From Bacteroidia bacterium (lineage in GTDB: Bacteria; Bacteroidota; Bacteroidia; Flavobacteriales; Flavobacteriaceae), in the NCBI GenBank assembly GCA_030428705.1, contig JAUIDI010000004.1:186001-250000 (forward strand): a DNA stretch of 64,000 bases, in the 5' to 3' direction. The notes beneath the pieces were generated by a model. That model was not told the DNA's origin. It saw nothing but the letters and a program-made list of their open reading frames with translations, and did not search any database. Of the stretch, positions 44,618 to 52,645 are shown in pieces. The position numbers and the translations under genes were made by a program. Every line of letters starts with the position of its first letter. Position 1 is the stretch's first letter.

Positions 44618-46663
44618 ATGAAACTGAAAACAATCAATTTTTTTTCAATGTTCGCTGTTGTGCTTGCACTTACCTTTGTAGGCTGTAGCGGCGATGACAA
44701 CTCACCTGATCCAGGCCCGATTCTACCAGATGCCACCTGTGATGATGGTGTTCAGAACGGCGATGAGACAGGTGTTGATTGCGGTGGAAGCTGCAGTAAC
44801 GCCTGTGATACCCCGACCGAGGGTACTGAACTAAGTGGCAGCCAAACTGATGATTTGACCTTAGATCCGACCAAGACCTATACTTTAACGGGTACTTATA
44901 GTATCGAATCTGGCGCTACTTTGACCATTCCTGCTGGAACAACGATTATTGCCGATTCGGGAACCGACATATATATCGTGGTCAAAAAAGGTGGGAAAAT
45001 AGATGTACAAGGTACCTCAGCTGCGCCTGTTGTGATGACTTCGGCAAATGAGACCCCTGGGGATTGGGGTGGTTTGGTCATCGCTGGTAATGCGACTACG
45101 ACAGAAGGAGTTGATGCCGTTGCCGAAGTAGGCGGAATCGTTTATGGCGGAACCGACGATACTGACGATTCTGGGGCCATTAGCTATTTGGTCATCAACT
45201 ATGCCGGTGCGCAGATTAATTCTGAATCTCAGTATAATGGTTTGACACTATACGCCGTTGGTTCAGGAACCACAATCGATAATGTCGCCATTTTGAACGG
45301 AACTGACGATGGTGTCGAATTTTTTGGCGGTACCGTCAGCGCAAGTAATTTTTATTTGGAAAACAATGAGGATGATGCCGTCGACTGGACGGAAGGATGG
45401 AACGGAACTTTGACCAATACCTATGTTTTGCATACCAATGCAGGCTTCTCAACTGCTATAGAGGCCGATGGGGCAAACAACAACCCGACCATAGTGAACT
45501 TCACCGCTGTTTCCACACAGGGCGGAACTGCACTACAGTTCAAAAAAGAATCGGGTGCAACTATAACAGGTCTCTCTCTGACCGGATATGAAATTTCGGT
45601 CGATATGAAAGATGATGGTCCATTAACCAATGTTCAAATCGAAGGAGCCGATGCCGATCCTGCTTTGACCTATCTGGCTGAAGCCACTGTTGATGCATCT
45701 GGATTTTCATGGGTAGACACTGAAAATCAAGTGACTATAATGTCTTTGGAAGGTATATTGACTGAAGACATGACCTTGAACGCAAACACCATTTACAATC
45801 TGAACGGAAGCCTCAGTGTTGAAAATGGTGCAAAGTTGACTATTCCGGCAGGTACTGTCATTATCGCCGATGCCGATAGCGGTACAGAGACTGACACCTA
45901 TATCGTAATCAAGAAAGGGGCTCAAATAGATGTACAAGGTACGGCCGCCGACCCCGTGGTAATGACCTCAACAAATCAAAATCCTGGTGATTGGGGTGGA
46001 CTTGTAATCCTTGGTGACGCAACGACCACCGAAGGTGTTGACGCGATTGCAGAAGTTGGTGGCTTTACCTATGGTGGAACCAACGACGAAGATAACTCAG
46101 GTAACATCAGTTACTTGATAATCAACTACGCCGGAGCTCAAATAAACTCGGAATCACAGTACAACGGGCTTACACTGTATGCCGTTGGATCAGAAACTAC
46201 CATTGAAAACGTAGCGATTTTGAACGGTACGGATGATGGTGTCGAGTTTTTTGGCGGTACGGTAAGTGCATCGAATTTCTATCTGGAGGATAATGAAGAT
46301 GATGCCGTCGACTGGACGGAAGGATGGACAGGCACTTTGACCAACACTTATGTGTTGCACGAGAATATCGGTTTCTCTACGGCTATTGAAGCCGATGGCG
46401 TCGATGCTGCAGTAGGTGTCCCCACAATTGTCAATTTCACCGCAGTATCTACAGCCGATGGTACCGCACTCCAGTTTAAGAAAACAACTGGGGCCACAAT
46501 GACCAATGTATCACTTTCGGGATATGCCACCAATGTCGATATGAAAGACGGTGGGCCTGTAGGTAATATTACCGTTGACGGTACAGCCATGACCAGCGTC
46601 GATGATGATGTATTTAACGGTACTGTAGTTGATATTACTATGTTTGATTGGGCCAACGACTAA
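44618..46663 (+). CDS. Duplicated beta-helix-like lipoprotein, probable partner of the TonB receptor
   Basis: A 681-residue lipoprotein (TFVGC, Cys23) with a short Cys-rich spacer (CDDGVQNGDETGVDCGG) common in Bacteroidota exported proteins. Two homologous units of about 300 residues follow, each with LTIPAGT.IIAD, GDWGGLVI, ISYL.INYAGAQINSES, AILNGTDDGVEFFGGTVSAS and DEDDAVDWTEGW-like strings. The regular short hydrophobic rungs suggest a right-handed beta-helix. The units are strongly alike in protein but differ at many synonymous sites, so the duplication is old and under selection. No enzyme motif is recognised. It probably presents ligand to the receptor encoded just upstream. Confidence 0.82.
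   Translation: MKLKTINFFSMFAVVLALTFVGCSGDDNSPDPGPILPDATCDDGVQNGDETGVDCGGSCSNACDTPTEGTELSGSQTDDLTLDPTKTYTLTGTYSIESGATLTIPAGTTIIADSGTDIYIVVKKGGKIDVQGTSAAPVVMTSANETPGDWGGLVIAGNATTTEGVDAVAEVGGIVYGGTDDTDDSGAISYLVINYAGAQINSESQYNGLTLYAVGSGTTIDNVAILNGTDDGVEFFGGTVSASNFYLENNEDDAVDWTEGWNGTLTNTYVLHTNAGFSTAIEADGANNNPTIVNFTAVSTQGGTALQFKKESGATITGLSLTGYEISVDMKDDGPLTNVQIEGADADPALTYLAEATVDASGFSWVDTENQVTIMSLEGILTEDMTLNANTIYNLNGSLSVENGAKLTIPAGTVIIADADSGTETDTYIVIKKGAQIDVQGTAADPVVMTSTNQNPGDWGGLVILGDATTTEGVDAIAEVGGFTYGGTNDEDNSGNISYLIINYAGAQINSESQYNGLTLYAVGSETTIENVAILNGTDDGVEFFGGTVSASNFYLEDNEDDAVDWTEGWTGTLTNTYVLHENIGFSTAIEADGVDAAVGVPTIVNFTAVSTADGTALQFKKTTGATMTNVSLSGYATNVDMKDGGPVGNITVDGTAMTSVDDDVFNGTVVDITMFDWAND
44818..45720 (+). 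repeat. First unit of the internal duplication in the beta-helix lipoprotein
   Basis: Encodes residues about 68-368. Paired with 45727-46660; boundaries are estimated by protein comparison. Confidence 0.7.
45727..46660 (+). repeat. Second unit of the internal duplication in the beta-helix lipoprotein
   Basis: Encodes residues about 371-681, including a near-exact copy of the YNGLTLYAVGS and DGVEFFGGTVSASNFYLE strings of unit one. Confidence 0.7.
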
Positions 46664-46688
46664 GGGTCGGGTTTAATTAAATACCACT

Positions 46689-46720
46689 GAAAGCCCTGCC
46701 AATTGGCAGGGCTTTCTTTG
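46689..46720 (+). terminator. Rho-independent terminator of the TonB receptor-lipoprotein operon
   Basis: A perfect inverted repeat from 46689 to 46716 (arms GAAAGCCCTGCC and GGCAGGGCTTTC around AATT), followed by TTTG and an AT-rich tail. Confidence 0.88.
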
Positions 46721-46813
46721 ATTTAATAATTCTGAAAAACAACTGTTCCAATCTCATTTCCTATAAACACAGTTTATGATTTAACCTTAACCTTACCAAT
46801 ACATAATTTACGC

Positions 46814-46847
46814 TTAACATAAACTTTACCTTGCATAGTTTTATTTG
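46814..46847 (+). promoter_or_regulatory. Candidate Pho-box-like promoter of the stand-alone CPD-reg gene
   Basis: TTAACAT (46814-46820), 4 bp, TTTACCT (46825-46831), 8 bp, TTTATTTG (46840-46847) followed by CA. Without gaps it agrees with the promoter at 41703-41740 at 25 of 38 positions by hand count. A further triple TTAACC-TTAACC-TTACCA array lies upstream at 46781-46798. Confidence 0.45.
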
Positions 46848-46870
46848 CACTCGGAATATTATTTGGAGGT

Positions 46871-47272
46871 ATGAAAAATTTGGTCCTTTTTTTAGTTTTG
46901 TTGGTTTCCATCGGTCTGTCCGCTCAAGACAAAGGCACTATACAAGGCAAAATAATGGATTTGGAGGCCAATAATGACCCATTGTTAATGGCCGAAGTTC
47001 AAATCAGGGATACCGAATTCAAGACTAGAACAAACTTTAACGGCAATTTTGAGATTGACGGAATCGAACCTGGTTCATACACAATGACAGTAAGTTTCTT
47101 GGGTTACGAAAGTATTGAGCTTCCTGTTGAGGTAGCGGCAAATGAAACCGTACGGATTGAGAGTGGCCTCAAAGCACAAACATTGGATCTAAGTGATATC
47201 ACGGCATTGATTTCGGAAGACACGGAAGATTCTTCTGCAGTGGTCAGTATTGAAAAAGAGAATAAGAAGTAA
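46871..47272 (+). CDS. Stand-alone carboxypeptidase-regulatory-like domain protein
   Basis: A 133-residue exported protein with signal peptide 1-19 (IGLSAQ) and a single CPD-reg domain at about 22-105 (VQIRDTEFKTRTNFNGNFEI then DGIEPGSYTMTVSFLGYESI), ending in an acidic tail (ISEDTEDSSAVVSIEKENKK). It closely resembles the N-terminal domain of the TonB receptor at 41771 but has no plug or barrel, and a strong terminator follows, so it is not simply a truncated receptor in this window. It shares the receptor's promoter architecture. Function unknown; interaction with the receptor or its TonB system is possible. Confidence 0.8.
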   Translation: MKNLVLFLVLLVSIGLSAQDKGTIQGKIMDLEANNDPLLMAEVQIRDTEFKTRTNFNGNFEIDGIEPGSYTMTVSFLGYESIELPVEVAANETVRIESGLKAQTLDLSDITALISEDTEDSSAVVSIEKENKK

Positions 47273-47290
47273 AGTATTTAAACCATATAA

Positions 47291-47330
47291 AAAATGCCTC
47301 CCCATTTGTCTGGGGAGGCATTTTCATTTT
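47291..47330. terminator. Bidirectional terminator between the CPD-reg and MORN-like genes
   Basis: A perfect 13-bp stem AAAATGCCTCCCC (47291-47303) and GGGGAGGCATTTT (47312-47324) with an 8-nt loop and T-rich tail. Its A-rich 5' side also lets it work for the convergent gene. Confidence 0.9.
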
Positions 47331-47350
47331 TAGCAGTTATTATTGAAGAA

Positions 47351-47710
47351 TCAGTCTTTGGTTACTACCTTCGACTTACTTTCTTTATCGATAACACTTG
47401 CAATTATATTATCATTGAACTCAACTTCTTTCATCTTGCCATCTTCCCAGAACAACCACTTTCCGGTTTTGACCCCTTTTACATAGGTACCTTCCGAAGT
47501 CTTGTCGCCAACTTCATTGTAGCTTACCCAATCACCATGAAGCTTACCGGCCAAATCAAAAGTACCCTTTTGGCTCACTTTCCCATTCTCATGATAATAG
47601 GTTGCCTCAATAAGATTTGTTTCCTTGTTCAGCTTAACCTCCCTATCTTTTTGAGCATATGAAAATGCAGCAACAAAGACGAATATAAATATCAAAGTAA
47701 TCTTTTTCAT
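47351..47710 (-). CDS. Exported MORN-like (MORN_2) repeat protein
   Basis: A 119-residue protein. The ATG at 47710 gives the signal peptide MKKITLIFIFVFVAAFSYAQ; a second ATG two codons upstream is less natural. Mature repeats YYHENGKVSQKGTFDLAGKL, HGDWVSYNEVGDKTSEGTYV and KGVKTGKWLFWEDGKMKEVE are MORN_2/YwqK-type repeats, found in many exported flavobacterial proteins and sometimes labelled antitoxin-like, for which I see no support here. Its function is unknown. Its promoter region faces that of the phosphate transporter. Confidence 0.82.
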   Translation of the reverse strand: MKKITLIFIFVFVAAFSYAQKDREVKLNKETNLIEATYYHENGKVSQKGTFDLAGKLHGDWVSYNEVGDKTSEGTYVKGVKTGKWLFWEDGKMKEVEFNDNIIASVIDKESKSKVVTKD

Positions 47711-47734
47711 GGTCATTCCCTTTTAATTATGGAA

Positions 47735-47742
47735 CAAATATA
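47735..47742 (-). promoter_or_regulatory. Candidate -7 box of the MORN-like gene
   Basis: TATATTTG on the minus strand fits TAnnTTTG exactly, 24 nt before the ATG at 47710. The usual -33 TTG is missing, as expected of an activator-dependent promoter. Confidence 0.4.
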
Positions 47743-47771
47743 CAACTAATTTACGTTTAAAAAACTATTTC

Positions 47772-47789
47772 TTAACATTAAATTTACAT
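47772..47789. promoter_or_regulatory. Pho-box-like 7-4-7 direct repeat
   Basis: TTAACAT, TAAA, TTTACAT reads on the plus strand and matches the element at 46814 closely. It lies about 30 bp upstream of the minus-strand -7 box and about 230 bp before the transporter, so which gene it serves is unclear. Confidence 0.4.
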
Positions 47790-47920
47790 TGAAAACGTTT
47801 TAAATATCTTTTTATTGCCGGGATGCATAAATAATCTGGGTAGTCCCTACCAATAAATCCCACGTATTTTCAATTCAAAATGGCATTTTAAAATAGAAAT
47901 CCATAGCATGTCTTTTGGCT

Positions 47921-47934
47921 GGTTACATGTAACC
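47921..47934. promoter_or_regulatory. Perfect 14-bp palindrome upstream of the phosphate transporter
   Basis: GGTTACATGTAACC is self-complementary over 14 bp and lies 88 bp before the transporter ATG. It looks like a binding site for a dimeric regulator; the protein is unknown. Confidence 0.35.
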
Positions 47935-47959
47935 GGTATAAGCCGTCAAACCCGCTTTC

Positions 47960-47977
47960 ATAACCTTATTTTAACTT
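47960..47977 (+). promoter_or_regulatory. Weak Pho-box-like repeat of the phosphate transporter gene
   Basis: ATAACCT, TATT, TTAACTT follow the 7-4-7 spacing, and the element ends 45 bp before the ATG at 48022, a distance like those of the other two genes (51 and 40 bp). No clear -7 box lies 8 bp downstream, so support is weaker. Confidence 0.3.
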
Positions 47978-48021
47978 AGAAGCCAATTTATAGTGGCATT
48001 TTTGTGCTTATTTGCATTTTG

Positions 48022-50280
48022 ATGGGAGAAAGTATCTACGTGTTTATGATTGCTGCCCTGGCAGTCTTGGCGATAACCGACCTTGTGGTAGGCGTCAGTA
48101 ACGATGCAGTTAATTTTTTGAATTCCGCGATAGGTTCCAAGGCCATTTCATTCAAAACCATTATGGTCGTTGCCAGTATAGGTATCGCCTTAGGGGCCAT
48201 TTCTTCAAGTGGAATGATGGAAGTCGCCAGAAAGGGCATTTTCAATCCCGGTGAATTTGTCTTTGCCGAAATCATGATCATCTTCATGGCCGTCATGATT
48301 ACCGATATTTTACTGCTCGATTTTTTCAATACCCTAGGCATGCCCACCTCTACGACAGTTTCGATTGTCTTTGAACTGTTGGGGGCCGCGGTGGCCATCT
48401 CGCTTTTGAAAATGACCGCAGCCGATGAAAGTCTATCCCTTCTTACAACCTATATCAATACCGAAAAAGCCACAGAAATAATCATCGGCATTCTTCTCTC
48501 GGTTGTCATCGCCTTTACGATAGGCGCATTGGTACAATTCGTTTCGAGGATGTTGTTGACCTTCGAATTTGCAAAGAAACCCAAATTATATGGAGCTATA
48601 TTTGGCGGCTTGGCCATAACCGCCATCATACACTTCATAATTGTTAAGGGATTAAAAAGCGCAGCACTTTTCAATGGTATGTTGACCGAGTTCATAGCGA
48701 CCAACCAAAGTATTTTCGTCATCGGAAACTTTATTGCTTGGACCTTTATTTCATGGGCGCTTACCAGTATACTGAAAATCGATATCTACAAGGTCATAAT
48801 CGTACTAGGAACGTTTGCCTTGGCGATGGCATTTGCAGGGAACGACCTCGTAAATTTTATCGGTGTACCTATAGCTGCGCTCCAATCTTTTCAAGATTGG
48901 CAAAGTTCTGGCATACTCGCCGCCGACTATACCATGGAAGGCCTTGCCGCCGCAGTAAGAACGCCGACCCTTTTACTGCTCTTATCAGGTGTGGTCATGG
49001 TGGTAACCTTATGGTTTTCCTCAAAAGCCAAAAATGTAGTCAAGACAAGTATCGATCTATCACGTCAAGATGAGGGTGAAGAAAGGTTTGAACCAAACTT
49101 TCTTTCCCGACAAATCGTAAAATTTTCAATTGCCGCCAGTGAAAATCTAGTGGGTGTCGTTCCCAAAAATTTTGCAAAGAAGATCGATCAAAGATTTCAC
49201 AAGCCCTATGTCTATATTCCCAAAAGTATGGCGCAGAACTTACCAGCTTTTGACCTTGTGCGGGCTTCCGTAAATCTTATGGTGGCTAGTGTTCTTATTT
49301 CATTGGCGACCTCGATGAAACTTCCGTTGTCAACAACTTATGTGACGTTCATGGTGGCTATGGGCTCATCATTAGCCGATAGGGCTTGGGGGCCTGAAAG
49401 TGCCGTTTATCGGGTCGCAGGGGTACTAAACGTCATAGGCGGCTGGTTCTTTACCGCGTTCAGTGCTTTTGTCGCTGCTTCCTTAATTGCGGTAACAATA
49501 TACTATGGCGGTATTTATGCCATAGTCATATTATTGATTTTGGCGTTTTTGCTTATCGGTAAAAATTATATCTCCCATAATAGAAAGATAAAAGAGACAA
49601 AGCTCGAAGAGAGATTGGAAAAGGCCGAGAGCAAATCCATTCAAGGTGTTATTGTCGAAAGTGCCGTAAATATAACTATGGTCGTATATCGCGCAAATAA
49701 GATTTATTCGCAAAGTATAGACGGTCTTTCAAAACATGAAATCGAAACGCTCAGAAAGAGTAGAAAAGGCATTAATAAATTGAACAAAGAGGTCGAAGAC
49801 CTTAAGGACAATCTTTTTTATTTTATAAAGAATCTAGACGATCCCACTGACAGCACAAGTAACTTCTATATTACCATATTAAGCTATCTGCAAGACATTA
49901 CCCAATCTCTGGATTATATTTCAAAAGCGAGCCACAAGCATGTTCACAACAACCATAAAAAACTGCGTTTCAACCAGGTAAAGGATTTGAAAGAAACGGA
50001 TGAATATATCATTAGCGATTTGCTTTCGAGAATAAAGTCCATATTCGAAAACAAGGATTTTGAAGACCTTACATCCTTGATTACGGGCAAGCAGGAATTG
50101 TTCGTCAAATTGAACGACAAAATACAAAAGCAGGTAGCCCGAACCCGGGCTGACGAATCAAGTCCGAAGAACACCGCATTGTATTTTAGCATATTGCTTG
50201 AGTCACGGGATCTTCTCGTAGCCGTTATGAATCTTTTGGAAACATACGACGTTCATGCCAATAAGGCCTTGAATGTTTAG
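48022..50280 (+). CDS. PiT-family inorganic phosphate transporter fused to a PhoU-like domain
   Basis: A 752-residue inner membrane protein. The ATG at 48022 (MGESIYVFMIAALAVLAITD) gives the natural membrane start; the frame is open 18 bp upstream. The two PiT signatures are GVSNDAVNFLNSAIGSKA near the N-terminus and FAGNDLVNFIGVPIAAL in the middle, and the hydrophobic helices are interrupted by a cytoplasmic loop (about 345-410). After the last helix, residues about 525-752 form a long helical PhoU-like domain (SAVNITMVVYRANKIYSQSI, LSYLQDITQSLDYISKASHK). It imports phosphate with a cation; the attached PhoU-like part may regulate transport. The DUF6503 gene follows 29 bp on. Confidence 0.92.
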   Translation: MGESIYVFMIAALAVLAITDLVVGVSNDAVNFLNSAIGSKAISFKTIMVVASIGIALGAISSSGMMEVARKGIFNPGEFVFAEIMIIFMAVMITDILLLDFFNTLGMPTSTTVSIVFELLGAAVAISLLKMTAADESLSLLTTYINTEKATEIIIGILLSVVIAFTIGALVQFVSRMLLTFEFAKKPKLYGAIFGGLAITAIIHFIIVKGLKSAALFNGMLTEFIATNQSIFVIGNFIAWTFISWALTSILKIDIYKVIIVLGTFALAMAFAGNDLVNFIGVPIAALQSFQDWQSSGILAADYTMEGLAAAVRTPTLLLLLSGVVMVVTLWFSSKAKNVVKTSIDLSRQDEGEERFEPNFLSRQIVKFSIAASENLVGVVPKNFAKKIDQRFHKPYVYIPKSMAQNLPAFDLVRASVNLMVASVLISLATSMKLPLSTTYVTFMVAMGSSLADRAWGPESAVYRVAGVLNVIGGWFFTAFSAFVAASLIAVTIYYGGIYAIVILLILAFLLIGKNYISHNRKIKETKLEERLEKAESKSIQGVIVESAVNITMVVYRANKIYSQSIDGLSKHEIETLRKSRKGINKLNKEVEDLKDNLFYFIKNLDDPTDSTSNFYITILSYLQDITQSLDYISKASHKHVHNNHKKLRFNQVKDLKETDEYIISDLLSRIKSIFENKDFEDLTSLITGKQELFVKLNDKIQKQVARTRADESSPKNTALYFSILLESRDLLVAVMNLLETYDVHANKALNV

Positions 50281-50309
50281 CCACGCCAACAAAAAGTCAA
50301 ACAAAGCTC

Positions 50310-51029
50310 ATGAAATATTTATCTTCCATTTTAATACTTGCTTCCTTTACCTCTTTAACATTTTCCCAGCAATTAACGGGTGAAGAACTCTTGAACAAAG
50401 CTATTGAATACCATGACCCGCATGGTAACTGGGACTCATTTAAAGGGATGTTACAAGTGACCATGACAACGCCGGATGAAAAACAAAGGATAAGTGATAT
50501 CAAAATCGATTTGCCCGGACAGATTTTTCAGTTGGAGTTCGACCAAGAAGGCGATAGGATTTTTCAACGCATCGAAAAGGACAAGTGTTCACTAGCCTTG
50601 AACGGAAGTAGTGCAATAGCCAATGAAGCTATCGAAAAACATAAATTGACATGTGAACGGGCCAGCCTGATGAAAAACTATTATACCTATCTCTATGGCC
50701 TTCCCATGAAACTAAAAAACCCAGGAACGGTAATCTCGCCAAAAGTCGAGCGCAAGGAATTCAAGGGAAAAGAATATTTGGTGTTGAAGGTAAACTATGA
50801 TGAGGCCGTGGGAAAAGATATTTGGTATTTCTACTTTGACCCGAAAACCTACGCCATGGAGGTCTATCAATTCTTTCATGACGAGGCAAAAAATGACGGG
50901 GAATATATTTTGCTCAGCGACGAAGAAAATGCTTCCGGAATCAAAATGCCCAAAACAAGGGCCTGGTATTACAACAAGGACGACAAATATTTGGGCACGG
51001 ATGTTTTGACCAAGACCTCTTCACTATAA
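50310..51029 (+). CDS. DUF6503-type exported protein
   Basis: A 239-residue protein with signal peptide 1-19 (SLTFSQ). The mature part (LLNKAIEYHDPHGNWDSFKG, GKDIWYFYFDPKTYAMEVYQF) resembles the DUF6503 family and, more distantly, LolA/outer-membrane lipoprotein-sorting beta folds. The CSLALNGSS and KLTCERASL strings contain two cysteines. Lying 29 bp after the phosphate transporter, it is probably co-transcribed with it. No function is known. Confidence 0.78.
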   Translation: MKYLSSILILASFTSLTFSQQLTGEELLNKAIEYHDPHGNWDSFKGMLQVTMTTPDEKQRISDIKIDLPGQIFQLEFDQEGDRIFQRIEKDKCSLALNGSSAIANEAIEKHKLTCERASLMKNYYTYLYGLPMKLKNPGTVISPKVERKEFKGKEYLVLKVNYDEAVGKDIWYFYFDPKTYAMEVYQFFHDEAKNDGEYILLSDEENASGIKMPKTRAWYYNKDDKYLGTDVLTKTSSL

Positions 51030-51138
51030 CTTTCCAAAGCCTTTCTTTTCGATAAATGGCAAAGCCGTTCATCGAACGATTATATCGATTTACCGAATCT
51101 GCGCGTTAGTCATAAGACAACCCAAATCTTATTGCTAT

Positions 51139-52098
51139 ATGGTCCGCTTGTGTATGGTTTTTAAAAATTCCTTATTCCTCTTTATGGTAGTATCACTATT
51201 CATGATCTCTTGTTCCAAGGATGGGGAAACCAATACTGCCAATTTTCAGGAAACACCGGTGGACGAATCCGCAAAACTCGCCGCGAAAGAGCTTTACAAC
51301 GACTACTACCTCACTTCCGCCAGTAACAACAATGATATGGATTGGACAGGGAGCGAGCCTTCTTGTGACCCTGGAAGTATTCCTCAAAGCGTAAGGGATA
51401 AAATACTTATGCGGCTGATGTATTTCAGAAAGGCCGTTGGGCTAAATAATGAAATTGCCGAGAACTTGACGAAAAGCGAAAAAGCACAACATGCCGCACT
51501 TATGATGTACGCCAATAACCAATTGGATCATTTTCCTCCAGAAAATTGGAAATGTTACTCTGTCAAGGGTAAAGACGGTGCGGGCAATTCATTGCTTGCC
51601 ATGTCAAAGAATGCGGAAGCCATTGATACCTACATACGCGACCAAGGCGCAAACAATGGCCCAGTCGGTCATCGAAGGTGGTTGTTATGGCCCAGACTTC
51701 AGGAAATTGGGGTTGGTAATACCGAAGCCTCTAATGCCCTTTGGGTCTTGGGCAATCCTGGTAATCCTCCATCCGATACTCCCGATTTTATTTCTTGGCC
51801 TCCTCAAGGTTATGTCCCGAACAAATTAGTCTATCCAAGATGGTCCTTTTCGATTAAGGATGCGGACTTCACGGAAACCCAACTGAGCATGAAAGACTCC
51901 AACGGTAATCCCGTTACATTGTCGGTCGAAGAACTCGACAATGCTTATGGGGATAGAACCATAGTCTGGATTCCCGAAGGGATAAATAATAATTCCACTA
52001 AAGACGAATTGTACCAAGTTACCCTCGAAAATGTAAAAGTCGATGATGAATCGAATGATTTCGAGTATTCGGTCATTCTATTCGATATTGACGGTTAA
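51139..52098 (+). CDS. CAP-domain (SCP/PR1-like) lipoprotein
   Basis: A protein of about 319 residues; the ATG at 51154 (MVFKNSLFLFMVVSLFMISC) is an equally good start. The lipobox is FMISC. Residues about 75-195 form a CAP domain: LMYFRKAVGLNNEIAENLTK, AQHAALMMYANNQLDH and GPVGHRRWLLWPRLQEIGVG, with the conserved His and HRR motif. Bacterial CAP proteins bind or sometimes cleave surface ligands, but the activity here is unknown. A beta-rich C-terminal domain follows (LVYPRWSFSIKDADFTETQL). It stands alone, with no recognisable terminator. Confidence 0.85.
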   Translation: MVRLCMVFKNSLFLFMVVSLFMISCSKDGETNTANFQETPVDESAKLAAKELYNDYYLTSASNNNDMDWTGSEPSCDPGSIPQSVRDKILMRLMYFRKAVGLNNEIAENLTKSEKAQHAALMMYANNQLDHFPPENWKCYSVKGKDGAGNSLLAMSKNAEAIDTYIRDQGANNGPVGHRRWLLWPRLQEIGVGNTEASNALWVLGNPGNPPSDTPDFISWPPQGYVPNKLVYPRWSFSIKDADFTETQLSMKDSNGNPVTLSVEELDNAYGDRTIVWIPEGINNNSTKDELYQVTLENVKVDDESNDFEYSVILFDIDG

Positions 52099-52228
52099 TC
52101 GACTTTTTCATCCTTTTCGACCTCTGTATTTTAAATAAAATCGGCCACTTCTTAGCTTTCGAAAATATTTATTGCACTAGCCCTTTTTTCCTTCTTAACA
52201 AATTGTATCTTGTTAGGGTAAATTGAAA

Positions 52229-52642
52229 ATGAAAGCACCCCCCCCGACACAGCAAAAGTTAATTCTTGAGCATAGGCTTGATATTGGTAGGTTTCTGTTC
52301 TACACGAATATGGTCGTCGGTGAATTTGATGAAGGGGTTCATGTAACCAAGCGCAGTGCAGCCGAAGCTATTGAAATCGCCCTCCAATTATATGCCGGTC
52401 GTACATCGATAATTTATATTTCGCATAGGCTTAATTCGTATTCGATGGATCCTGTAGGATATGGAGAAGTAGTGAAGATGTTTCCGAATTTTATCGGCTT
52501 TGCCGTTGTCTCCCAAAATAGATATCGAAGAATGTTAGCGGCAATAGAAAAATTGTTCATTAAAAAGCCGGTCGGGGTTTTCTATGACCTTGAGGCCGCT
52601 TTTACATGGGCCGAAGATTTGCTTTTAAAACCTCAAGAATAA
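52229..52642 (+). CDS. Conserved-looking STAS/SpoIIAA-like small protein with an N-terminal C8 tract
   Basis: A protein of about 137 residues without signal peptide or membrane segment. I choose the ATG at 52229; the frame is open from a TTG six bases upstream. Alternating strands and helices (LEHRLDIGRFLFYTNMVVGE, GRTSIIYISHRLNSYSMDPV, IGFAVVSQNRYRRMLAAIEK) suggest a small alpha/beta fold similar to SpoIIAA/STAS-like proteins; I am not sure of the family. Codons 4-6 are a run of eight C (52238-52245), so slippage there would put the gene out of frame. It converges on nadD. Confidence 0.65.
   Translation: MKAPPPTQQKLILEHRLDIGRFLFYTNMVVGEFDEGVHVTKRSAAEAIEIALQLYAGRTSIIYISHRLNSYSMDPVGYGEVVKMFPNFIGFAVVSQNRYRRMLAAIEKLFIKKPVGVFYDLEAAFTWAEDLLLKPQE
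52238..52245 (+). repeat. C8 homopolymer at the start of a coding region
   Basis: Eight consecutive C in an AT-rich setting, seven bases after the start codon. A gain or loss of one base would frameshift the gene. Confidence 0.6.
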
Positions 52643-52645
52643 GGT

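Larger units (their letters stand above)
47717..48021. other. Divergent regulatory region of the MORN-like and phosphate transporter genes
   Basis: No gene. It contains a -7 box for the minus-strand gene (47735-47742), a 7-4-7 repeat (47772-47789), a small hairpin GGTAG-TCC-CTACC (47839-47851), a perfect 14-bp palindrome GGTTACATGTAACC (47921-47934) and a second 7-4-7 repeat (47960-47977) 45 bp before the transporter start. Confidence 0.5.

Noticed and set aside
47351-47710. Toxin-antitoxin label for the MORN-like protein
   Set aside because: The protein is exported and has no toxin partner; the label comes only from the repeat family name.
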